Part shown: piece after piece, positions 43,492-57,100 of the stretch | Numbering within the stretch: position 1 is the first letter of the stretch | Layout of the letters: each line of letters starts with the position of its first letter | NCBI GenBank assembly: GCA_964035545.1 | Contig: OZ037768.1 | Span: 23,338,819 to 23,402,818, forward strand | DNA: 64,000 bases | Direction: 5' to 3' | Origin: Bugula neritina | Lineage: Eukaryota > Bryozoa > Gymnolaemata > Cheilostomatida > Bugulidae | Program-made: the position numbers and the translations under genes | The notes under the pieces: generated by a model | Told to the model about the DNA's origin: nothing | The model's input: only the letters and a program-made list of their open reading frames with translations | The model's database searches: none

Positions 43492-44389
43492 AAGGTATAA
43501 AAAGGTTTTAAAGATTGAGACTCATTATAGTGAGTAAACTTGTCGAGTTCCGGAAACATTCTCCACACACTTTCATTTCACATTTTAATGCCTAGTTTCG
43601 ATCATAGTATTTTATTGTCTGCCTTCTACCATGTGCTAAAAACAGGCTTTTGCAACAAGTTTAGTAATAAGAGTTTTAAATACCTTCAAGTTGTAATAAC
43701 ATTTCACTATATAGTTCACCTGTTCTGTTCATCTAATATAATAAAGATAAGTGTTGAGTATCAGTATTTGATAGTTTACCAGCTAACAACGTGTATGTAG
43801 TGTTCACTCACTCAGCGTACATATTATTTATTGTTTTATATTGTAGATGCATCTGGGAGTTGTCCCACCAGACTGAGTTCCAATCATCAGGTAATGCTGG
43901 ATTTAGGGACATCACTCTAACGTACCGTACTGAAAATCAAAGTTCCTCAACAAGATACACCAGACTAAGTAGTGTAACACACACAGTATATCAACTGAGG
44001 AATATATTTGTGTTTCCTGTAGAATACACACAGACTATTTAACAAACACTTTACATCTGTTAATATAAGATATATAGTTATATATTTATATATCTTGTCA
44101 CACTACTCTCCTTTACTATAGTATATACTTACACTGTAATAATATTCACCTATAGGATATAACTATATATAGTTATATCCTACAGTAGCATATATAGCTA
44201 TTCACCGAGATAGTATATATTATGTGATGTATATATTATAGTGGGATAACATTTATATAGACAGTGTTTTACAAAGCTGTTTTATGTTGTTTTGTTTTCA
44301 TTAAATATTTGCTTCGAATCATCCTTTCTAACTTTGAGTGAGATTTTAAATATATTATATCTAGCTTGTTACACGTACACACACACATA
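43492..44389 (+). other. 3' flank of gene B, conserved with gene C
   Basis: Two blocks (about 43840-43990 and 44010-44290) match the DNA after gene C (57985-58110 and 58110-58370), for example AAAGTTCCTCAACAAGA and TTTAACAAACACTTTACATC. A GTAG just before 43846 could be the acceptor of a 3'-UTR exon. The alignment confirms that this flank belongs to gene B and was carried along in the duplications. Confidence 0.6.
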
Positions 44390-45161
44390 TATAACACTTG
44401 AAGAATCAATATTTGCAAAATCTAAGGCTATGATATTTCCAGATCGTAGGCTGTGAACAGTCTTAGTAATCTTGTGCGGTAAAATACTTGCAAACAGCTA
44501 ATAACTTGATGAAATCATTATTGCGCAATTCTTTGCATCTGTTATATGTGACTTTAAGTGATCAATAAAACTTTTTGGAAAACATACTTTGTAATAAATT
44601 TTCCCTTTCTAATAATTACTATTGAACTTTAGTACCTAACTATAGGTTTAGAAGAGCTTTTTAAAGTATGTTGTTTTTATTCTGGCTTCACACAACCTAA
44701 GGGTTTCATGGTAAAAATGGCACAATTGGGAACCTAAGAGAGAGTCAATATAGCAATAATTGTATGAACAAGCTGCTGCTAAGGCAATCAGACTGAGACA
44801 TGGCCATAATTTTAGCCAATGTTTACTTTATAAGTGTACATATGCGTATTGCCTACCAGTCAGCTATTCATAGTTTTTACAGAAGCACAGTGTGTTAAGT
44901 TCATCAGGCTGTTGCTTAGCAACTTTCAAAGAGTCACAACTCACTATAGACGTAACTAGTTTGCACCTCGGCTATTCAAGTTTATTTTTATATTTAAAAA
45001 TACAATAGTTAGTCCTAATGCGTAATTGTTCAAGGATAACAATAAACATGAATAGCAATGATTATAATATCATATGACTAGTTTGTAATATATAATCTGT
45101 CACAGGTGTATAAAATATTAATTACAAAACACGTCTCAATCCCTTAACATTTATATCAAAC
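44390..45161 (+). promoter_or_regulatory. Upstream region of gene C, copy of the gene B upstream region
   Basis: About 770 bases align with 11930-12713 upstream of gene B (shared strings include AGATCGTAGGCTGTGAACAG and GAAGCACAGTGTGTTAAGTT). Differences are single bases and short gaps. This conserved block should contain the promoter; no TATA box stands out. Gene D lacks this upstream block entirely. Confidence 0.65.
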
Positions 45162-48100
45162 ATGGCTGAAGCTGGAGCAGATGGACAGACTCAGTGTGGG
45201 TTTTGTTTTCTTCAAGAAGGTTTGGAAGATCCCAAATCTCTACCCTGTGGTCATATTCACTGTTTACCTTGCCTTAATGGTGATTTTGGTGTTAACAATA
45301 TGCTGAGATGTCCTTGGTGTGGGTAAGTTATATTTCAACAACCTTTTACTGTAGGCCTACATAACTCAATAGCATAGCCAAATAATTCTAGCTTTGGTAA
45401 TTTTTTATATTTAAATTGATGTAAAGTAATAGATTTTGAGTGTAGAGAGTTGAAATTGTAATGAATATGTTATGCATGCTAGGAATAGCTGTTAACACAG
45501 TTTCTATCATACATATAGTGTAAGTATAATGTATGTTGTATTGTATATCTCAGAGTGATATGTAATGTGAGTATAGAGAGTCTACCTTCTGCTAACATGG
45601 AAGATAACTCCACACCTTGTGACGTCTGTATGAAGAAAGGAAAACAGAATGTATCAGCAGTAATCTACTGTACTGTGTGCCATAAACTCTTCTGCAGAAA
45701 ACACGAGGAGGTAGTTTTTCTGCTTGATTCGATCATAACATTATTTTTTTGAGATTACAATGTAAATTTTTCAGTTTTCAAAATTAAGCTGATCAGGCAT
45801 TTAGCTAAAAATACTAAGATGAGTTTTAGGATTATTTACTTTTTATAGTCTCATGATGACATGTTTGATGACCACCAGAAGATGGCCATTTCTAACTACA
45901 AAATACAAGCTAAAAGAATGAGAAGAAAATCTTGTCCTAAACATAAAGGACATGCTTTCACAATGGGCTGTAAAGCTTGTGTTAAAATATTCTGCATGAT
46001 GTGTAAGCCTGAGACAGAATCTTGTGTTGGTGGTAAGTGTCGTTCGCTATCATAGCACCTAGTTTGAATTCGGATAATCCCAGTGACTGCAGTAACTAAG
46101 TAGATACTAGTTGATACTATGTTAGTAGTTTGCCGGTAGTAGAGATATCAGTGTGAAAGAGTATCAAGCTCATTGTTCACATATTATAACTGTATAATTA
46201 TGCAGATTCAGCACATGAGATGATGAGTCTAGATGAACTGATCACACACCTCACAGATATAAATACACTGGTTACGGAAGAAGAAAAGACATCTGCCTTC
46301 TTTAAAGAAATATCCAAAACCATGTCTGACTTTGATACTGAAACCAGCCGTTTGTTGGAAATGCTTCACATTCAGCGTGATCAACAGGTGACTCCTAAAA
46401 TAAGTTTAGTTTTAGGTTTAGGTTAGATTTAAACTTTGAGAGCGAGTAAGTTTGACAAAAAAATTCTTAGGTTAGTTTCAACTTTTTTATTATATTTGCT
46501 AAATGAAAACAGCACTTCTTCTGTTTTCATTACCTAATTTAAAAAGCTCCTCCATTAACTAAAGGCAATTAACTTGAAGTATTGTTGTTGTTTTATGCAA
46601 TTAACTACTGCAAACACATGGTTGTATGCGTGTATGAGAAACTATAACATAACTCTTTGCATTTATTCAAGAGAGAGAACTGTGGCTATTTCAAGAAGTG
46701 ATAAATGTATTTACAAACTTAGCATTTAATTAAGAAAAGATATCGAAGCAAAACAGTAGCATAATGTAGTGGCTGTAGGAAGTATACCCCCCCCACCTCC
46801 CATGTGTTAAATACCTGCAACAGAAGTCGTGATATTATATTATATTGTAAAAATTCCAAAAGACGATAACTCTGTTAGCAATGCCGCAATCCTATTCGTC
46901 ACCGCACCACTCTGTACGTTGACACCACTAGAACCCTCACCGGCCAATCAGAGCCAACCTTTCAGATATAAACAGCACCTTCCGGCATCCAGCGTGGGTC
47001 GAAGGATAACTGTTATGCAGACTAAGATGATGTTGTGTAGCTGTTCTATATGTGCATTCTCTTGTAATATTTGGTGACTCTATTTGTATCTAATTAGACT
47101 TTAAATATAGTTCTGTTATAAACTCTAACTACTTCACTTTCTCTCTCAAACCTTGTAGTAGACCATGCAGCAGTAATTCGTGTATGCAATAATACCCCAC
47201 TCTCATAGTGCACAAAACTGCAACAATAACATCAAAACCATACATGAATAACAATACTAGCTAAATTTGTTTGGGTGCATGAATTGTCCTGCTTATATAA
47301 AGGGGCCTAATTCTGAAAGGCTCCGTGTGTTTCGTCTCCTTGTGGATAACGTATCCACAGAGGAGCCCGCTTAGTAGAAAGTGCGGAATCTTGTGAGAGC
47401 TGTCATGCAGTACACAGGTGTAGTCTCACATGTCATAGGTTTAAGATATAACAGTCTAGCTAATGCACTTTCAGCTAGACTTCAGCTGAGCTGCAGTCAC
47501 ACATTGCCAGCTGAGTAGATTATGGTCCATGTTGCAATGTTGGGGAGGGGTAGCATGATGTCTTCCACGGCCATTACAGTAGTTCCCCCAATCCTGCATG
47601 CTGTAACTAGCTAATTAAATACTTATTTATAAAACGGACAATTCACCAATAGACAATTGGAAAATAGACAATTAGAAAATAGACATTCGAAAAATAGACA
47701 TTTGCAAAATCACATTTGGAAAATGAAAAATAGGCAATGTGGACGTTCAGAATCCGGTCAAGTCTACAATAGTTTTTACCAATAAATCTAAAGTTCGAAT
47801 CAGTTAGACTTATTGTAGTATTTTGATTATTCCTACATATTATAGTAGTTTTGTGGGTAAAATGAAATTAAGTGGGGAGCATAACTCCAGTATAGAAGAA
47901 ACAAGGTAAAGTTGTAGTCCTGGGAGAAGAAATCTTTATTGTATCAAAAGTAGCGCATATAAGTAGGTCTGTATCCTACGAGCTCTAGTGGTAGACTGAT
48001 CTACTTTGTGAGCTGGCCTCTTTATATACAAAGCTTTTGTTATCAATCTTGTCTGAAAGTCAGTTGCTGATTGTCGAAATATATTTTGGCATCGGATCCC

Positions 48101-51100
48101 GATATTGGATCCCGACATTGGAACCTATTCCAACTTTTGTACTGAATCGAGTTACACAATCGTGAAACTGCTAAATGACAAGTATAAAAGTTTGAAAAAC
48201 AACTCCAAGTAAAAGAAATGTTATACTGTAATTGTAAATTTCTATTGCACGCACCTCCCATCGGAAATCCAGGGTTTCTGATAGAGAAAAGAATGGGGAA
48301 AAAGACACTGAGTATAATATAATATTTATATTAATTAGATTTCATCAACCACAAACATGCAGCCCGTGCGGCAGCGAGCTATGCGCTGGTGGCGCAGCAC
48401 ATAATCTCGCTGGTATGAGTACTCGCCAAACGGGCAAAACACATTGACGAAATGCTGTGGGGCATGCACCTACAGCTGTCGTGCAGATGAATACGTCTTC
48501 CTGCACTGGCGACATACGCGGTTGACCGACTCGCCGCAAGTTTCGCCAATCCAGAGGTAGGTCTCGTTTGTAGTCCAGTGTTGTCAGGCAGTCAAAGCTT
48601 GAGGCAAGGTCAACACTTTTATCTGGTCTTTTTTTGTGGGCCCACCATGAGATAACCTGATTTTCGCCCGCAGATAATTGAAGTTCCACGGGGTCAAAAA
48701 CAGGCTTACTTGTGATGGTGGGTGGCATCTCTGCTGGTGGAGCAGTGCCCTTCGGGCTAGCAGGAGCCAAACTAGAGGCCTGGAGAAAAAAAGAGCGCTC
48801 GGCCTCCTCATAGTCCATCTCAGTCCCTGCAACAGACAGTAGAGGCTGTGACTGACCGATTTCACTGTTGCCGACATCCGGCATCTGTTTGTCGGGTGTC
48901 CTGTTTGAGACTGGTGGTCGTGGTGTATCCCAGAGAGTCACCGAACCTCCTCCTGATTTAACAGGTAGTCGTGGAGTGATTCCTTCCTGAGATCCACTTT
49001 GATTTCAGCCTTTAGCAAGGCAGTTTCAAGTAAATCGATTGCAGGCCAACTAAAATGAGTTGGGCTATACTATGATAATAATTAAATACCTGACTGACTA
49101 TCGTGGTTTTGTTCAGGCAGAGTTACACCCATGTTATTCCCTGGTTCAGGAAAGACACATCTGGCCATTGTGGAATTATTAGTTTTTACTCGGCGACCCT
49201 TCAGTCACGTGTCCAGTCAGTAATTCCACCGAGTTTCAGAGGGACAACTCTAACCAACAAAGTCCCTCCGAAATTCGGTCCAGACTCTTTACTTTTCCAA
49301 GGCTTCTCTGGAATTCTGGAGAAAATTCTCAACAGGGTAGTTGAATATTTGCTCGTGCTAGGTGTACCACTTCTTGGAGAAGACAACTTCATGTGCCCTA
49401 CATGATAGTCAGCCAAACTTCCAGGTAACATCCTGGTTTTCTGACTTTTTCCAAGGGTGACTGGCTCCGTCACTCTTGGCTGCTCTACGGGTTCCGCAGT
49501 TGAGGGAATCTTGCCCCCGCCCTCTACCTGTGGGGCTGTTTGACCTGAAACCGAGGCTGGCTGTTCCAAGATTGTAGCTTGTGGGGGGATTCCAGTTCGG
49601 GGTATGGCTCTGTTGTCATGGGAAAAAGATCTCCCACTCCCTGGGTCACCTTCCCTCTAGTGTTTGGTTGACAGGTGGGCTCTAGGAGAGTGGGAGCTTA
49701 TCCAACCTTGTCTGGGTTGGCATGGTAGAGTTTCAGATGCTGCTCGCTCCGGACCAAACTTTGCTCAGAGCGTTCCACACGGTATTTTGTAGTTGGGCAG
49801 CGCTTCCACCACACAATAGGGTTCCACGAACTTTGGCTGTAGCTTAGCCGACTGTCCGCGTTGTCTACGGTAACAGTTCATCCAAACCCAGTACTTTACC
49901 TGGTATAGAGGTACTCCATCCGTACCTTCCACTGCTTCTCCTGCAGTGCATCATGAGCCTCCTCCATGACCTCAATTAACTTCCCCATGTACTCATGTAC
50001 TGGGGACTCGAGTCCAGGAACATGGTATGTAAAATGTTCTGGAACCTGTCTCTCCCGGCCGAGCATCAAGAAGTTTGGGGTTTTCTGTGTGCTTGAGTGT
50101 GGTGTGCTGCAGTAAGCCCGCACAATTTGTAGCAGCACCACATCCCATTCCTCGTAACTCCAACTTAAGAGTAAGCTCCTGAGGGCGTCACCCAACATCC
50201 GGTTGTTTTGTTCTACGACTCCGTTCCCTTGCAAGTGATATGGGACGATCCTACTCTGATTCACCCCCCATATTCAGCAGAGGTCTCCCATTAACTGAGA
50301 CTAAAACTAGGCACTCTAGTCCGTGTGTATCTGTTCCGGTAGACCAAAATAACGGAACATATGCTGATCCAGGGCCTGGGCCACTGTGAGGGCCGACGTG
50401 TCTGGAATTGCCAAAGCATCTGCCCACCAGGTGAAATGGTCCGTGAGCACCAGTATCCAGTTGTTCCCTCTGGTAGAAAACAGCATAGGCCCAGTAAGGT
50501 CCACTGCCACTACTTGCCAGGGTCGACCAGCATTTAGTCGGCGGCAACTCGTGGTTTCTGTGGAACGACCATGCTTACTAGCCAGGCAGATCTCGCACTG
50601 CCGTATCTGCAGTCGCATGCCCCGAGTCATTATGGGCCAGTACCATTGTAGCTGTAGACACTTGATGACCCAACTGGCTCCAGCATGAGCCTGTTTATGG
50701 GTGTCCCAGATCAGTTCTCGTCGGAGGGTGCGTGGACATACAATGCAGTTTCTCTCCTGCTGACGGTTGTCTGCTGCCAGCCTCATCGTCAGAAGGCTAT
50801 CCAGACTGACCTTTAGCGAATTTCAGTTGCGACAGAGTAGTTAGAACTCAATGTCTCCCTGCTGCTGCTGTTCTTCAGTAGGTTGTCGGCCTTCCTTCTT
50901 GTGCCGGAAAATGTTAGCTACTGCTCCTGGTAGCATCTCCTGGAGTCGGCACAGCTCCTTGATGTTTCGGTGCAGTGTGGAGTTGGCACGGAGTGCCTGG
51001 ACGTCATCGGAGTGGGTTTCGGTCTAAAGCCAGCCATGTTCTCAGCAATAAACATTACTCTTCTCCAACTGTGCCTTAACGTCAAGGCAAGTGGGTCTAC

Positions 51101-54100
51101 CATCCTGTCTCTTAATGTGCAGGCATTGCTTACAGTCCTCCATCGGCCGGTGGCTCATGCCATCTGCATTCTTGTGCTTCTTACCAGCACGGTGTTTTAT
51201 CCTGTAAGAGAACTCAGCAAGAATCTCCAGCCAACGAGCCACCTGGCTCGAGGGCCATATCAGTGATGCATGGTCTGTTTGTAACCTGAACGTTCTCTTA
51301 TACAGATGTGGCCAGGAGCGCTTGACCGCCTTAACTACTTCCAAGAACTCTTTCCTGGTAGTGCAGTAATTCTTCTCAGTGGCCGTGAGAGTCTTGCTAT
51401 AGTAAGCCACAACATCCTCACTTCCACCCGGAACTTGGGACAGAGCAGCTCCCACACTGTGGTTGCTGATGTTGGTGTCTAGAATGTAGTCTTTGGCTGG
51501 ATCAGGATACGCCAAAATTGGCGCCTCCATTAGCCGATGTTTGAGGTGGTCAAATGCCTGCTGTTCCTCCTGTGTTCACTGCCACCGGAACTTTCTTGGG
51601 GGTTAGCCGATTCAAAGACTGAGCCGCTGCTGCAAACCCCGCTATGTACTGCCTGTAGTATCCTACCAAGTCCAGAAATGCCCGCAACTCAGGGAGGTCT
51701 CGAGGACAGTCTACTCCCTTACAGCTTGCACCTTCTCCGGGTTGGTAGCGACCTTCTCATGGCCAACCACATGACCTAGGTACGTGACTTCCAGCTGTAG
51801 AATTGCACACTTGGAGAGTTTCAACTTTAGTCCAGCTGCCCAGAGGTGGTCAAAGACCTCCCGCGAACAACTGAAATGAGTCGTAAAGTCTAGGGAGATA
51901 ACAATGATGTCATCCAGATAGATTAAAAGGGTCTTCCAGTGTAGCCCACTGAAGACCTGCTCCATAAGTCGTTGGAAGGTGGCCGGCGCGGATGTAAGCC
52001 TGAATGGCAGCACTTTCCATTCCTAGAGCTAGTCACGGGTGATGAATGATGCTTTGTCATGTGCATCCGGACTGAGGAGTATTTGCCAGTACTCGCTAAG
52101 CAGATCCACAGGGCATCCAGAGACTCATCTATCCGAGGGAGAGGGTGAGCATTCTGGATGGTAACACTGTTGAACTTGCGGTAGTCCACGCAGAACCTCC
52201 AATTACCATCCTTCTTTTTGACCAAATCTACTAGAAAGCTCCACGCTCTGTGGGCAGGCTCAATCAGGTCTCGATCGAGGAAAATCCTGCACTCGCCGGC
52301 TTACCTCTTTTTCCTTCTCCCGGCCTAGACGTCAAGTTGGCTGTCTGATGGAGGCGGTGCTAACTGCCAAGGGTATTTCATAAGAGATAACCTTGGGCAG
52401 CCCCATGCCTGCGTCTCCACAACTGAAGTCATCACTGTACTCCATGAGTAGTTGAGCCAGTGCTTGGCATTCAGTACTACTCTTACAGTTGCTACACACT
52501 CCACCATACAAGTCAGCCAAGTGCTCCGGAACAGCTCTTCGACTGGCGCGAGGGGGGCATTTCCTGGGTGCTGACCACTGTTTCCAGTGCCGGCCCCACA
52601 TCAGTTTTCTGGATGGAATGGTACTTCTCCACCAGCGCCCCAATCAATAGCTTTACAGGTTCTGTGAAGGGGTTGATACACTGCACGAGGAGTTCTCTTT
52701 GACAGTCTAGCCAATTCAGGTTGTTCACCAGTTAAATTTCTTTGTGCATTCTCTCTATTACTCTCAAACCTGCGATCTCCTTGCAGTTGACCCTGCAGCA
52801 AAGAGTTGCCCGAGATTTTCCTGGAACCATGCAGTTCTGCACTACCTGGACTCTGTTCACCAAGGGCCTGCCAAATTTGTCAAAACAGACAAGCTCCTTT
52901 CCAACCATCACCACCGCTAACTTCTGGAAATCCATGTGACACTGATGTTTCTCCAGAAATGGCATTCTCAGGATGCGTCTTCTTTCAGCTGGCTGACTAT
53001 AAACGCCTTTGAATCACCTGATTACAGACGCGTCTAGGTAGTGTAATGATGCCGTAGACAGGAAAACATGATCCCTCCGCCAACGTACCATGTGCACCTT
53101 TCTTAAGCACACAAATAGTATGTTCTAGCTTTACATCACGCATAACCCACAACTTAGTAGTATCACTGCATAAAACTGCAATAACCAGTCTTCATTCAGT
53201 GTTTCTGTGACTTGGGAACTTAAAAAAATTACCAACTTTGTTAGGCCACTTGGTATAAAATTGACTATAGTTTTGGTAATTTGGTGAGTAGACTCTTTCC
53301 AGTATTTCATCACTCTGTGACATATTTTTATACCCAAATATGCAATTTAGGGTTATTGCTGCTCACCGAATAATATAATTGGGTTGTAGCCTTCAGGTGA
53401 GCTCGGGGTCAGTACACAGGCATGGGTCGCTTGGCTCGGCTGCGGGGTAACTTCAGCTCCTGTCAATCTGTACGAGTGAAGTTGAGACTCTGGGTAGAGG
53501 TATTTGTCTGTGGATGCTCCACAGTCAATCATGAGCTAGCGCTCACTCACATAGCCTAATATAAATTCTATTGTCTTCTTCTGCATAATCTTCAATCTCT
53601 TCATTCACTCTATCTCTCACTCTCTCCATCTCTTTCTCATAGACACTCACTTTTATACTTTCCACTTTTTATTAGGCCAGACCTACCCCACACTCACTAA
53701 TATAACTATAATATTACTTTGATGATAGTCAAACTCCGCTTTCTAGACAGCAGAGATATGAATTGAAAGCATTTATAATTTTAATCATTAATTTCAATTG
53801 ATTATGTAATTCAAATTGTAAAAAGTAAAGCAAAACTAAATGTAAGTGTCTCTATTCAGCTTACTGATATGGCTGTCTGCTGGTAGGACAATGGCAGTCT
53901 TAAGTCCAATGCAGACAGCAATATGCATACAGCCAATAGCGTATGCCAGCTAACAAAACTAAACCACTGTCAATGTTACCCACTAAATCTAATTATTAAA
54001 TTACCACTACAACAATAATATATCAATGTTTTTCTGGTTTAGTTGGCTGCTATAAAACTCAAGTATGACCAACTTGAAAAAGATTTCTTAGCTAACAGAA

Positions 54101-57100
54101 AGAAAGTCAGTGAAGAACTGAACAGATACATGGAGAGAGAAGTTGGAACTGTTTGGACTGAACTGAGTAACAATAGAAGGAAGATAGAAGCTCAACTTAG
54201 ACAAGATAACCAGGTGTGTTATACGGTCTGTGTGTTTGTGTATCAAATTTCAAGTATGTGTTTGAATAACTGGTATGTTACTATAACTTTTGTTTAGATA
54301 AAATGCAGCTTTTTTAAAACGCTGAGTATATCTTTTATCGCATTATCAAGTTTGCATTTTGTAAGATTAAGGGCGCTTTCGAATTCCCTACGCGTAGGGG
54401 TAACTGTAGGCCTCACGGGATGACCATTCGGTAACCATCATGCGTAGAGCTCAATTATTCGAGCAATTACAGTTAAGGTCGAAGGTCGTATTAAAAACGT
54501 GTTGCTCTACTCGATGGGTGCTACGTGCACCACTATGCGATGCATTCGGTAGCCAACGCGTACCCCATCAAAAAAAGAGCTCATCGAGGGGTACTCGACG
54601 GAGAGAAAGTGAGCAAATTCATCAATGAGCTCAGTAGGCTATGCGTAGGGAATCCGAAAGCGCCCTTAATAACAAGAAATGACGAGGTAAGAATTTTTTT
54701 CACAAACCCCAACTATCACTAAAAACTTTTTTTGCTTCTTTCAGTGCTAGCTCTTAAAAACCAATATAATGTTTCAATATTTTCTTGCACGCCAGTATCT
54801 TGTGCAATAGCATCGGGTTGCTTTAGTGCGGTGCAGTACTGTTATATTTTCACGGAAATACTGGGTTATGTCTGGAGAAAATGGAAACCATTTTTTATAT
54901 ATTCCTAAATTTTAACACACTGTCAGATTTCTAAAATTGGTTTAAGATATTCTGTGAAATATTAGCTGATGTGGTGGGTAGACTTGAAAAATTATTGTTT
55001 CAGTAATAGTTTTTATAGTCGTGTATTAAAAGAGATAGTATCTTACAGGTGGATCTAGTTGAAGGATCCAAAGCGATTAAAGATATGATACAAAGACTAA
55101 AGTCTGTTGAGTTGCCTGAGTTAGAACTGTGTAATATCATGTCTCTAGAGGTCGACGGTAAGTTAACATGGTTAGTCAAAAGAATAGACCCCTTTCACAA
55201 GTCCGGTAAAAAGCATTTATAATTTGAAGTTGTCTTCTTTCACCAGGTACATGGGGGAACCCCATGATAGACAGTAAGCACATAAAATCAGTAGAAATTC
55301 GAGGTTTGTGTGAAGACTATTGCATAGCATGAGCTTATTTTTCTCTAAGGCAAATATTTTGGCCTAAGCACACATTACCAGTTTCAGAAGTTTTTAAAAA
55401 AACTTTTTCTTGATAAATTTGAAGAAAAATAAACTTCAAAGCATTTTTGTGCCTTTGGTATTATTGAGCAATGCTGAAGCTGGCCGCTGTCATATGAATC
55501 CCACTAATCATTATTTTTCTTCAAATTTAGAAAAAAGTTTTATTTTAATTTCTTAGACTGCTTACATGCGTGCTTATGCCAAAATATTTGTCTCAGAAAA
55601 AAGCTCATGCTAGCAATAGTCTTCACACAACATTTAAATTTCTACTGATTTAATGTGCTTTCTATTCATTATGGATGTTTTTCCTAGTACCTGGTGGAGA
55701 CAACTTCAAATTAAAAATGCTCTTAAGACTTAAAGGGACGTGTGAAAAAGGTCTATTGTAATCACAAACAGCTCTTTTGTCTAACTTCTTAGGTAAGATA
55801 TATCTATACTACTATGCCATCTGCATGCTTGCTTTTTAGTTATAAAAGATATATATTTCTATAATTAATGTGTACTTACAGAAGAGAAGAGAAGTATAGA
55901 AGTGGAAATAGCCCCAGCAGCAGACATATCAATCAGCTCAAAGGATGGAATCACAAAATATCCTACTCCTACATCTTTCAATCTTTCAAAATCTGTTGAT
56001 GTTTGCGTAGGTTGCAGTTCTGTCTGTAGTTATGGGGGTAACACTTACGTTGGGGTCCAGCACCACAGTGGTGGGATAGTTAGAATAGATGAGGACTTTA
56101 ATGTTACTGAGTTAGTTACTATTAATGTTAGTGTGAGAGCAGTAACAGTATATAAGGATAAACTCTATGCTTTAAGCAGCTACAACTCACAAATGTTTTG
56201 GCAAGTGAGCATATATTCTCTTGATGGAAATCAGGTGACCAGCTGGACTCCTCACAGAGAAGAAAATTGGTTAAAAAATCAACTTGTGATAATTGATGAT
56301 CAGGTTGTCATTCCTGATAGAAGTAACACAAGGATCACAGTCTACTCTCTTGCCGGGGAGGTAGTAAAGTATATTCCATATTCTGTAACTAATAAAAACA
56401 ACACATGGTCTATATGTGCAGCAGACAGCCACTGTGTAGTGGTTTCTGATTCCTCTCAAGTATCTAAACTAGACCTGACAACAGAGCAAGTCATCTGGAC
56501 ATGCAAAGATGTGCCTAAGCCACAAGCTCTGACCTGCTATAGAAGTAAATATATTCTTGTGACCGACCAGAGCAGGAGCACTTCTGTCTGGGTACTGGAT
56601 GTTAAAACAGGTTAGTAATTAGCAGAAGTGTTAAGAGTTTTCACTGCAGCAAGGTACACATGTTGTGTTGTGTTGTTTCATACTTTACCTCATGTACTCA
56701 TGTTCTGATTTCCCAGCCTTGCTAGGTGTTCTCATATTTTGACTATTTCTAGCTTACCAATAGATTGCAGCTTAGCTTTGTGCTTTCAATTTCTATAGCC
56801 TAAATCTATGACTGCAGACCAATCTTTTCAAGAACTGCAAATAAATCGGTCAAACTTTGGGTTGATGATAAATTGAAATAAGTATACTTGAAAGATGCAT
56901 AAAATGCAGCATAGCAAAATGTAGTCATGCTTAGCATTACCGATTGGATGCTAAATCACTAGTCAAGCTGATGCTTGCATGGTGCCCCCAAATATCATTA
57001 ACTCTAACATAACTGGCATAACTCTACAACTCTGCCTTATTTCCACTACAGCTAAATTTATTAAAAAAGTATGCAGTACTTTTCAAAATTTTGTAGAATT

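Larger units (their letters stand above)
48335..53290 (-). mobile_element. Degenerate Ty3/gypsy retrotransposon, antisense in gene C intron 4
   Basis: Read on the minus strand the order is protease remnant, RT, RNase H, integrase, 3' ORF, which is the Ty3/gypsy order. The left-hand end is the 3' ORF with paired zinc fingers (stop at 48335). gag and both LTRs are not recognisable, so the copy is truncated. Many stops and frameshifts show it is old. Its pol linker (ELVCFDKFGRPL) and zinc-finger ORF match the young element in gene B intron 1, so the two belong to the same or sister families. Confidence 0.88.

Noticed and set aside
53395-53550. DCGAST stretch as the protease of the degenerate retroelement
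   Set aside because: The protease remnant aligned with the young element lies at 53050-53290; this stretch may belong to something else and is too short to assign.
54440-54722. Two overlapping 60-codon frames
   Set aside because: They lie within a MITE with clear inverted repeats and TTAA duplication; the frames are coincidental.
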